From assembly GCA_014728295.1 (NCBI GenBank), contig WJLW01000053.1:22626-86625 (forward strand): a DNA stretch of 64,000 nucleotides, in the 5' to 3' direction. The DNA is from Chitinivibrionales bacterium. Its GTDB lineage: Bacteria; Fibrobacterota; Chitinivibrionia; Chitinivibrionales; WJKA01. The position numbers and the translations under genes were made by a program. Below the pieces are notes generated by a model, which saw only the letters and a list, made by a program, of their open reading frames with translations, was not told the DNA's origin and ran no database searches. Below are positions 17,367-24,657 of this stretch, in pieces (within the stretch, counting starts at the first letter, position 1; every line of letters starts with the position of its first letter).

Positions 17367-17396
17367 AAAGGAGCGGAATTACTCCCGCTCCTTTAC
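17367..17396 (+). terminator. Rho-independent terminator of pgl
   Basis: AAAGGAGCGG (17367-17376) pairs perfectly with CCGCTCCTTT (17385-17394) around an 8-base loop, starting 3 bases after the pgl stop. The T-run is short, but the A-run on the other side makes it work in either direction, so it may also stop transcription of the convergent gene at 17435. Confidence 0.7.
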
Positions 17397-17434
17397 CCCG
17401 GAGACACTATGAGCACGCATAAAGCGCTAAAAAG

Positions 17435-17905
17435 CTAATTGTGATACGAAACTAGTCTGATTCCGGATGCCCTCTTGTTTTCATTTTTCTTGTTGGTCCG
17501 TACCGGCTCAGGTGCAGCGACCTCTTCGATCTTGTGGATCCCCTGCGACCAGGCTTCCAGTGAGCGGTCTGCTGAACTGACGACATGAAAGGGTATCTGT
17601 TCGTCTCGACCGGAATTGTGTTGACGCACCGACCTCACAACGGGCTGATTAATTACACCAATCACATAGTATTTATTGCCGGTGGTCGTTTCGATGATCT
17701 GAAATACCACCAAAAGTTGCACTGCTTCCACGGCATTGGACTGGCCTGTTGAATTTCCTCGCAAATAGAATGCCGTAGAAAACCCGCCACCATCGCAGGC
17801 TTGAATACGGGCAGGTATCACGATGAGCGATAAAGCGAAAGCAAAAGCCACCTTTGCCGCATGGCGTCTGATCGGGGATTTCTGCTCCAGATATCTACGA
17901 TTCAT
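17435..17905 (-). CDS. Exported protein of unknown function
   Basis: 156 residues from the ATG at 17905, chosen because AGGGAGG lies 6 bases upstream. A basic N-terminus and a hydrophobic stretch (VAFAFALSLIVIPARIQAC) form a signal peptide ending near a Cys, which could also be a lipidation site. The mature part contains VEAVQLLVVFQIIETTTGNKYYVIGVINQP and a basic tail rich in Asn, Lys and Arg. No known domain. It stands alone, facing pgl across its terminator. Confidence 0.6.
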   Translation of the reverse strand: MNRRYLEQKSPIRRHAAKVAFAFALSLIVIPARIQACDGGGFSTAFYLRGNSTGQSNAVEAVQLLVVFQIIETTTGNKYYVIGVINQPVVRSVRQHNSGRDEQIPFHVVSSADRSLEAWSQGIHKIEEVAAPEPVRTNKKNENKRASGIRLVSYHN

Positions 17906-18232
17906 CGACACCTCCCTTCCTTTCGAAGTTCAGTCTTAATCCGTTGCAATAACCATGCCTCACGGTACGAGCAGTCAATTTTCGCATGCGGGCGCCACAT
18001 TGCGGACCGGGAATTTAAAAAATCATCTCACACTGCAAATTTAGAGTCAAAACAGCAATTCCCTCGAAAAGCAAATCTGCCATCCTGCCGAAAAACGAAC
18101 ATCAATAACGTGACACCCCGAGACACAGTGCTGTATTGCTGGACATTCCGCGCTGCGTGAATTAAGGCCCCATCGGCCACCACGTATATTATATGGAAAT
18201 ATGCTCTGCAGCATTTCGAAGGCGGTCTTTCG
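17906..18232. other. Intergenic region between divergent genes
   Basis: About 330 bases with several frames that are open but have no ribosome sites or protein-like composition. I see no RNA gene or repeat in it. Promoters for both flanking genes should lie here but none is convincing. Confidence 0.5.
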
Positions 18233-18637
18233 ATGGCACAAGGCACCATGAATACGGTTGCGATCAGTATCGGCTCGAATATTGAACCCGATGCAAATGT
18301 CAAACGGGCATGTGATCTGTTGTCGCACTATTGTGAAGTGGTGAAAACCTCCGCCTTTGTCACGACCAAACCGATTGGCTATGCAAACCAGCCCGATTTT
18401 GTCAACGGCGCCGTTCTGGTTAAGACAAGCAGGTCGCCGGAAAATTTGACATCCTTGCTGCACGCGCTTGAACGTAAGCTGGGGCGCACACGAACGACCA
18501 ATAAGTTCGGTCCACGTACCATTGATCTCGATATCCTGGCCTGGAACGGAATGATTGTAGATCGTGATTACTACTCGAGAGGTTTTCTCATAAACGCACT
18601 GCAGGAGATCTGGCCCGAACTCAACAGTCATGGTTAA
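18233..18637 (+). CDS. folK: 2-amino-4-hydroxy-6-hydroxymethyldihydropteridine pyrophosphokinase (HPPK)
   Basis: 134 residues, slightly short for the family (about 160). SIGSNIEPDANVKRA at the N-terminus and FGPRTIDLDILAW (about 97-109) are the two HPPK signatures; the two Asp residues of the second bind magnesium. It transfers pyrophosphate from ATP to 6-hydroxymethyl-dihydropterin in folate synthesis. Two starts are possible: ATG 18233 or ATG 18248, the latter preceded by AAGG. No other folate gene is adjacent. Confidence 0.88.
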   Translation: MAQGTMNTVAISIGSNIEPDANVKRACDLLSHYCEVVKTSAFVTTKPIGYANQPDFVNGAVLVKTSRSPENLTSLLHALERKLGRTRTTNKFGPRTIDLDILAWNGMIVDRDYYSRGFLINALQEIWPELNSHG

Positions 18638-18666
18638 ATATCCCCAACCCGCATCGAGAGGAGCAG

Positions 18667-19518
18667 ATGGTGAATGAAACAGCCCCCCGAGCGCCAGCTT
18701 CATTTGTCCGGAGGATGCGCCTGAAAAAAATGCCGGCGCCGGTAATGATCGTCGTTATCCTGTTGCACCTATGCGCAGCCGAAAATAAAATCGGGGTGGT
18801 GACGCTCAGCGCCGGTTCCTGGATGTCGATTGGCGCCGGCGATAAAGATGGATCGTCGATTTATCTTAACACCTTACGAACCGATGTTTACGCAACCGTA
18901 TTTGGACTGAATCTGTATACCGGTGTTCCTCTCTCCTATAATATCCAGACAACAAAAGGCTCGGCGGCTGACAGCAAAATCACCCTGGGCTCCGGCAGCT
19001 TTTACGTGGCCAAAAAATTTGGGATTCTCGAACCCAGACTCGGCATGGTTATTCCCCTCTTCGAGAACCGCAGATATGGCGTCTGGGTAGATCTGGGTAA
19101 TGTCATGCTCAAGGCAGGACTTGGACTCAACTCAACTATTCGTGATGAAGACAAACTGCGCTTTTCCGCCGAGGTTGAAGCAAATATCGCGATTACGGAT
19201 ACCTCGTTTAATTCCGGTTGGGCCTTTCCGGGTACTTTTTCGATCGTGCCGATTGTCAAAGCCGGTTACCGTCCGGTTCAGAAGGCAAAGCTGGGCGGTG
19301 AGCTGTTGCTCTCTTACAAGCAGGGCAAGTACACCTGGGGAAAAGAATACGGCTATAGCGTGGTTCCCAATCTCTTTGGCGAATATTTTCTGACGCCACG
19401 CTGGTTCATCGGCGCCAAGGCCGGTGTCGGTCCCGGGTATAAGGGCGACACATTCGAAACAATGCGGTTGTCAGGCTACAATGTCAACCTGGGAATCAGC
19501 CTCAATGTATACCCATAG
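18667..19518 (+). CDS. Exported, probably outer-membrane beta-barrel protein
   Basis: 283 residues. AGGAG lies very close to the first ATG, so a start at the GTG of the second codon is also possible. A basic N-terminus is followed by a hydrophobic signal (MIVVILLHLCAA) and then alternating polar/hydrophobic strands rich in Gly, Tyr and Phe, such as LFGEYFLTPRWFIGAKAGVG. The C-terminus YNVNLGISLNVYP ends in the aromatic-terminated pattern of barrel proteins. No named family recognised. It is followed by two more exported proteins at short spacing (11 and 20 bases), suggesting one operon. Confidence 0.65.
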   Translation: MVNETAPRAPASFVRRMRLKKMPAPVMIVVILLHLCAAENKIGVVTLSAGSWMSIGAGDKDGSSIYLNTLRTDVYATVFGLNLYTGVPLSYNIQTTKGSAADSKITLGSGSFYVAKKFGILEPRLGMVIPLFENRRYGVWVDLGNVMLKAGLGLNSTIRDEDKLRFSAEVEANIAITDTSFNSGWAFPGTFSIVPIVKAGYRPVQKAKLGGELLLSYKQGKYTWGKEYGYSVVPNLFGEYFLTPRWFIGAKAGVGPGYKGDTFETMRLSGYNVNLGISLNVYP

Positions 19519-19529
19519 GAGCGAAAGCG

Positions 19530-20702
19530 ATGCGAAACGTGCTGATCCTGCTCTGTCTGTTGATGGTGACATCGCCATTTGCCGGCAAGCGGCTTATCTA
19601 CGAAAATCTCTTTGACACGCCGGAGTACGGCGGCGAGCAGATTCTGGGCGAAAGCACTCTCGGCAATTCTGGCCTAAATATGGAACCCGATTCCCGCATC
19701 CGCATGCCCATTCCGCAGGCGTATGAAATCAAAAATGGTGTTATCGAAATTACGATCTCCCCACCCGCACTCAACAAAATGGAGTTGCCTACGCTCTCCT
19801 CGCACGACGAGTGTCACTGTGCATTCAAAGTATGCATGGGGCGCGTCGTGGCAGAGCTTTCAGACAGATGGGTTAAAATCACGCTGCTCAACAAAACGCA
19901 AGACGCTGTTGTCAACACCTTCGGCATGCGCAGGCTGAATATGACGCCGGACGGCACCGAAATGAAAGTCACTATCCATGTCGAGGACCAAAATGCCGTC
20001 ATCAAAGTCAACGGCATGGAAATGCTCGCAGCGCGCGTGCATGGCTATAATTTCCATAAAATTGACTTTTGCACATACAAACACGCATTCACGCTGTCCT
20101 CCTTCACCCTTTCAGCCATCTACAAAGACACCATCATTATAGACAAAACGAATAGGCGCATCGACCTTGCCGCACAATACTGGCCGTCTCACTTCAACAA
20201 GGGTGGCGGCCTGAAGAATCACTTCTACATCGTTTCGCAGCGCGGCAAAGCAAGCGTACTCGGGCTATTCACCGTGCATACCACTGTCGAAAACGTGTAT
20301 CAGGCACTGCGCACAATCGGCGCCACACCGGGGAACAATATCCCCCCCGAAGCCTGGACACAACGGACGAACAAAACGTCAACGGCGCCGGCTGTTCGGG
20401 CAAATGGCGACAGCATGGGCGTCGAAATTGTATTTGGCGGCAGAGAATTTGCGGTAAAAGAGCTGCTTTCGGACACGCACGGAAAAGGTTTTGACTTCCG
20501 TTTCAGTGGCGGGTTACAGCATGTACAGCAGTGGGAGACGGGTGCAATCGTCAGCCTGCAGAGCAGTCCAGGCAGCATTATCGGTAATCGTTCCTATACC
20601 ATTAGCAACTTAGTCACTGAGAAATCGACATTCGAAGTAAAGGAAAAAGTCCCCTTTGTTGACGGGGATGAGGTCATTGTCAGACTCTCATTACCAAAAT
20701 AA
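19530..20702 (+). CDS. Exported protein with N-terminal lectin-like region and C-terminal YdjY-like domain
   Basis: 390 residues; ATG after AGGAGCGAAAG. Signal peptide of about 19 residues (LILLCLLMVTSPFAG). Residues about 20-195 look like a beta-sandwich with a concanavalin/LamG feel. Residues about 200-390 match the layout I know for YdjY domains: IDKTNRRIDLAAQYW, then VHTTVENVYQALRTIGATPG (the family's most conserved part), then a beta-rich end. YdjY function is not established; in E. coli it is encoded beside a redox/iron-sulfur type operon. Here the neighbours are DUF547 and a flavin/iron-sulfur membrane protein further on. Confidence 0.6.
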   Translation: MRNVLILLCLLMVTSPFAGKRLIYENLFDTPEYGGEQILGESTLGNSGLNMEPDSRIRMPIPQAYEIKNGVIEITISPPALNKMELPTLSSHDECHCAFKVCMGRVVAELSDRWVKITLLNKTQDAVVNTFGMRRLNMTPDGTEMKVTIHVEDQNAVIKVNGMEMLAARVHGYNFHKIDFCTYKHAFTLSSFTLSAIYKDTIIIDKTNRRIDLAAQYWPSHFNKGGGLKNHFYIVSQRGKASVLGLFTVHTTVENVYQALRTIGATPGNNIPPEAWTQRTNKTSTAPAVRANGDSMGVEIVFGGREFAVKELLSDTHGKGFDFRFSGGLQHVQQWETGAIVSLQSSPGSIIGNRSYTISNLVTEKSTFEVKEKVPFVDGDEVIVRLSLPK

Positions 20703-20722
20703 ACACCTTTAAAGGAGGAACA

Positions 20723-21442
20723 ATGTTGACAAAAAGCATTCTCGCTATGCTCGCGGCAATAGCATCGCTGGCAGCATTTGACCATTCGTACACGAAATTC
20801 GATGCACTGCTGAAAAGCCACGTCTGCCAGGACGGCGTTGATTACGATGCTGTAAAGCAGGATCCAGACTTTAAAGACGTCCACAAAAGACTCAGCGGGC
20901 TCACCGCAGACCAGTATGATGCATTTACCGACAAACAGAAAATCGCCTACCTCATTAACGTTTACAATTTCTACACCCTCAAGCTCATCATCGACAATCA
21001 GCCGCTCAAAAAGGGCATCCGCGACATCAAAAATCCGTGGGACCGCACGTTTGTGCCGTTCAAAGGCAACGAGGTTTCACTGGATCACCTCGAACATGAC
21101 GTTTTACGCAAGAATTTCAATGAACCCCGTATCCACTTTGCCGTCGTGTGCGCGTCACAAAGCTGTCCCGAGCTACAGGATTTCGCCTTTACACCCGACA
21201 AGCTGGACGACCAGCTCGATGCTGCCGCACAAGAGTTTCTCAGAGATACCAGCCGCAATGTCATCACGGATAAAAAGATGGAACTTTCGAAAATTTTTGA
21301 ATGGTACGGCAAAGATTTCAAGGAGCGCTACGGATCGTATACCGACTATATCCAGACAACCCTGGGACTGGAAGGCAAATACAACGTCAGTTTTTTAGAG
21401 TACGACTGGTCACTCAACGACGCCTCATGCGGCGAGAAGTAA
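20723..21442 (+). CDS. Exported DUF547 domain protein
   Basis: 239 residues with an excellent ribosome site (AAAGGAGG). Signal peptide of about 18 residues. DUF547 signatures are ALLKSHVCQDGVDYDAVK, KIAYLINVYNFYTLKLII (about 72-90), SLDHLEHDVLRKNFNEPRIH and FAVVCASQSCPEL with two Cys. The family is widespread and exported but its reaction is unknown. It is often found near TIGR04282/TIGR04283 transferases, and both of those follow here. Confidence 0.85.
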   Translation: MLTKSILAMLAAIASLAAFDHSYTKFDALLKSHVCQDGVDYDAVKQDPDFKDVHKRLSGLTADQYDAFTDKQKIAYLINVYNFYTLKLIIDNQPLKKGIRDIKNPWDRTFVPFKGNEVSLDHLEHDVLRKNFNEPRIHFAVVCASQSCPELQDFAFTPDKLDDQLDAAAQEFLRDTSRNVITDKKMELSKIFEWYGKDFKERYGSYTDYIQTTLGLEGKYNVSFLEYDWSLNDASCGEK

Positions 21443-21478
21443 TTGATTGCCTGAGCACAGCATCCCGAATGCCGGTGC

Positions 21479-23515
21479 ATGCAAATGTCAACCTGCTGCT
21501 GCAACGGCATTTTATATATTCAGAAGCATTTTTGTACGGAGGCACGACTGAGGTTTTTAACAACAGGGATTTTTACACCGGCCGCGACATTGGCATTCTG
21601 CACTGGTTCAGCCATTATCCTTATACCGGGCGACGCCATTGTCGGGCATCCAGCCTTTCTCATCGGTGCACTGGTCATGTTCGCATCGATGCTTGTCCTC
21701 TGGCGCTGGTGGCCGGGCAATTCTCTGCTGCTGCCGCTGGCGGTCGTTGCGATCGGCATACGTATCGCTTTTGTCGTCTTCTATCCCGAATCGGATGACC
21801 TGTATCGCTACATCTGGGAAGGCAACATCCAATTGCACGGATACAGTCCCTTCACGCTACCCCCGGATGCAGCCCAACTCGAGCACCTGCGCGATGAAAT
21901 CTGGGAGGGCATTAATCACAAGCATATCAGCACAATTTACTGGCCGGGAGCTCAACTGCTGTTCAGATTGCTGGCCCGGCTCTCGCCGTCGGTGCTCGTA
22001 TTCAAAGGCGCGTTCCTGCTGTTTGACGTCGGAGTCATCCTGCTGTTGATGGTGCTGGCTCGAATGATGAATTTCGAACGGCGTCACCTGTTGCTCTATC
22101 TGCTCAATCCGCTGGTCATAATTTTTACGGCGGGAGAAGGACATCTGGAGATCGTCGCCGTTTTCGGCATTGTGCTTGGGCTTGTTTTGCAGCGACGGCA
22201 GCAGTTTGCAGCGATGTTTGCAGCGCTGGGTATGGCCGTGATGGTAAAGCTCGTGCCGATAGTGGTGCTTCCCTTTGTCATCACCCGCAAATCATTGACG
22301 CGCATGTGGGCCCTTACACTGCCGATGCTGCTTATAATTCCATTCATAAAGTCCGGTCTGCCGCTGCTGGATACGCCGGTACTCTTCGCGTCGAAGTTCA
22401 GGCACAACGGGCTCATCTATACGCTTCTGTCGGAGATGTTGAGTGCACGAGCGACCCTCATTGTCGAGATTATTGCGCTCATCGCTTTGCTGGGCATAGT
22501 TTTTTTTCTCACTCCTCATCCAATCCGGGCCACGTACCAAGCCCTGGGGCTGTTTATTCTCTTTTCACCGACCATGCATCCCTGGTATCTGCAACTGCTG
22601 ACGCCATTCGTCGTGCTCTTCCGCAATCCGGCCTGGTTACTGCTGCATGCGACAGTGTTGCCACTCACCTTCTATTTCGATGCTGGCGCTACGGGAGATT
22701 TCTGGCGTAACAGGGAACTGCTGCTGCGTATCGAGTATCTTCCTTTCGTACTGACCGGAATCTGGTGGGTATTTCAGCGTCATCGCAATTTCCCGGCGCA
22801 ATTTGCGCCGGTTGAAACGATTTCGGTGGTAATACCTGCACTCAATGAAGAAATGTACATCGCAGATTGTCTGCAATCGATTGTTGATCAGAACGAGAAA
22901 ACGCAAATCATTCTGGCAGACGCACATTCCACAGACGGTACCCTGGATGTTGCAAAATCATACAGCAATGTTGAAATCCTCACCACCGACGCGGGGCGGG
23001 GCATCCAGATCCTTGAGGGACTGCGCCGGTGCACCGGCGAACTGATTGTAATCCTGCACGCGGACAGTCGACTAAAAAAAGGCGTGTTGAAACGTCTCAA
23101 ATCTATCATAAACCGAAAAAAAGACCTTGTCGGTGGCGCGATGGCGGCAAAATTCGACAATCAGGCACGCAAATACCGATTCATCGAGCTTTTAAACAAC
23201 ATTCGAGCGCGTTTGACCGGCATATCGTTCGGTGATCAGGCACAATTCTTGCGAAAATCACTAGCAAACGACAACGTACAACCTCTCAAACTCATGGAGG
23301 ACATCGAACTGTCATACCTGCTCAAATCGAACGGAGGTTTGCTTTTTTTCAAGGACGGCGTAACCAGCTCTACACGAAGGTGGGAGAAGCAAGCGTATAC
23401 TGGAAATGTCTTCAAGGTGGTATGGTTGACTCTTGCTTACCTCTTTCTGAGAAGGTTTGACGCAATTAAAAAACAGGGACAATGGTTTTACGAGGTGTAT
23501 TATGAACAAAAATGA
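21479..23515 (+). CDS. Fusion of a GT87-like polytopic membrane transferase and a TIGR04283-type GT2 transferase
   Basis: 678 residues. The first about 430 residues have around ten hydrophobic spans and the motif ESDDLYRYIWEGNIQLHGYS, typical of GT87/DUF2029-like lipid-phosphate-sugar-dependent transferases. From about residue 443 a separate soluble GT-A domain starts with ISVVIPALNEEMYIADCL, then ADAHSTDGTLDVA, VILHADSRLKKGVLKRL and GISFGDQAQFLRK, which fit the TIGR04283 family. The two are normally separate proteins. The start is uncertain: ATG 21479 lacks a ribosome site, while GGAGG lies 5 bases before an in-frame CTG at about 21548. The next gene overlaps the end by 14 bases. Confidence 0.8.
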   Translation: MQMSTCCCNGILYIQKHFCTEARLRFLTTGIFTPAATLAFCTGSAIILIPGDAIVGHPAFLIGALVMFASMLVLWRWWPGNSLLLPLAVVAIGIRIAFVVFYPESDDLYRYIWEGNIQLHGYSPFTLPPDAAQLEHLRDEIWEGINHKHISTIYWPGAQLLFRLLARLSPSVLVFKGAFLLFDVGVILLLMVLARMMNFERRHLLLYLLNPLVIIFTAGEGHLEIVAVFGIVLGLVLQRRQQFAAMFAALGMAVMVKLVPIVVLPFVITRKSLTRMWALTLPMLLIIPFIKSGLPLLDTPVLFASKFRHNGLIYTLLSEMLSARATLIVEIIALIALLGIVFFLTPHPIRATYQALGLFILFSPTMHPWYLQLLTPFVVLFRNPAWLLLHATVLPLTFYFDAGATGDFWRNRELLLRIEYLPFVLTGIWWVFQRHRNFPAQFAPVETISVVIPALNEEMYIADCLQSIVDQNEKTQIILADAHSTDGTLDVAKSYSNVEILTTDAGRGIQILEGLRRCTGELIVILHADSRLKKGVLKRLKSIINRKKDLVGGAMAAKFDNQARKYRFIELLNNIRARLTGISFGDQAQFLRKSLANDNVQPLKLMEDIELSYLLKSNGGLLFFKDGVTSSTRRWEKQAYTGNVFKVVWLTLAYLFLRRFDAIKKQGQWFYEVYYEQK

Positions 23516-24113
23516 AAACATAATAATATTCGCCAAAGTTCCCGGCATTGGCATAGCAAAATCGCGAATCGCCGAAACCGAAGGTCGGGATGTGGCAGAC
23601 TGCATCTACCGTGAACTTCTGAAAGAAACGGCCGGACAGGTTGACGGGTTTGAGTATCATGTCGCCTATACCGGCGCTGCGGATCCCGGCGAACTCAAGC
23701 AATACTTTTCACACGCAAAAGGATTTTTCCGCCAGGAAGGTCACAATCTGGGCGATCGACTAAAACACGCATTTCGGTACATTTTTGACAAAGGATACAA
23801 AAGCGTTTGTGCCGTCGGTTGCGACTGCCCCGCGATGCAGCGGGAAGACCTGGAGGAAGCGTTTCACTTTTTGAATCACGATTGCGACACCGTGATCGGA
23901 CCGGCGCTTGACGGAGGATACTACCTGATCGGGTGCAATCCCCACAGTAGTGCTGCACTTTCTGCAAAGCAGTGGAGCTCTGCAAATTTACTTACCGAAA
24001 CGCTCGGAATTATTTTTGCAAACGGATTTACCATTCACCTGCTTCCCTCGCACCCGGATATTGATAGGATTAATGACTATCGAAAATGGAAGAAGCAACT
24101 GCTGGCTGCTTAG
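23502..24113 (+). CDS. TIGR04282-type (DUF2064) glycosyltransferase-like protein
   Basis: 203 residues from the ATG at 23502, preceded by GAGGTG; the frame is open further upstream. IIIFAKVPGIGIAKSRIA is the opening signature (an NTP-transferase-like loop), followed by GHNLGDRLKHAF, VCAVGCDCPAMQREDLEEAF and VIGPALDGGYYLIG. These identify the 'rSAM/selenodomain-associated transferase 1' family, which travels with the TIGR04283 transferase encoded just before it. In some bacteria the pair belongs to arsenosugar synthesis clusters, but no arsM or radical-SAM arsS is seen here, so the product is unknown. Start overlaps the preceding gene by 14 bases. Confidence 0.85.
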   Translation: MNKNENIIIFAKVPGIGIAKSRIAETEGRDVADCIYRELLKETAGQVDGFEYHVAYTGAADPGELKQYFSHAKGFFRQEGHNLGDRLKHAFRYIFDKGYKSVCAVGCDCPAMQREDLEEAFHFLNHDCDTVIGPALDGGYYLIGCNPHSSAALSAKQWSSANLLTETLGIIFANGFTIHLLPSHPDIDRINDYRKWKKQLLAA

Positions 24114-24576
24114 CACAATACTGCTGTATTGCGGTGTATCGCTTCTATTCTTTTCCTGTACCGGAACCCGGCCGGCCGTAGTGGGTAATGGCTATGGCAA
24201 GCTGGCGGTCTGCCCCCCTACCCCAAATTGTGTCTCGACTCTTGCTGCCGACTCAACACACAAAATAGCTCCCTACCCCTACGAAGGTTCACCCAAAGCT
24301 GCAATGCGGACCCTGGCTAAAATTATCGAGTCCAGGGAGCGCACGGAAATCATTGCGCAGACGGATTTGTATCTGTATGCCGAATTCACTTCAAAAATCT
24401 GGCGATTTGTCGATGATGTAGAGTTTTACGCAGATGATTCTCTTAAGGTGATCCACTTTCGTTCGGCGTCGCGACTGGGCAAAAGTGATATGGGAGTCAA
24501 TCGGGCGAGGATGGAGCACCTGCGCGTGCAATTTCGCCAAGAGATGGGCAGAGAGCAAAATCAGCAACTACAGTGA
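24073..24576 (+). CDS. DUF1499 lipoprotein
   Basis: 167 residues from the ATG at 24073, preceded by AGGA; the frame is open upstream but the sequence there is a shadow of the previous gene. Lipoprotein signal LLSTILLYCGVSLLFFSC, with Cys as the likely lipid site. The mature part has CPPTPNCVST, YEGSPKAAMRTL, then IWRFVDDVEFY and VIHFRSASRLGKSDMGVNR, the DUF1499 signatures. Function of the family is unknown. It overlaps the preceding transferase gene by 41 bases, which argues for translational coupling. Confidence 0.82.
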   Translation: MTIENGRSNCWLLSTILLYCGVSLLFFSCTGTRPAVVGNGYGKLAVCPPTPNCVSTLAADSTHKIAPYPYEGSPKAAMRTLAKIIESRERTEIIAQTDLYLYAEFTSKIWRFVDDVEFYADDSLKVIHFRSASRLGKSDMGVNRARMEHLRVQFRQEMGREQNQQLQ

Positions 24577-24657
24577 TCCCCTGCTGTGTAATGTATTTTT
24601 CCGATTCACGTCTAACCATTGGCAGAACACCCCCCCACTGCTCTATCAAGGTTTGCT

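Noticed and set aside
24635..24645. Run of seven C before the redox fusion gene as a phase-variable tract.
   Set aside because: Lies upstream of the probable ATG, so slippage would not alter the protein; seven C may be chance.
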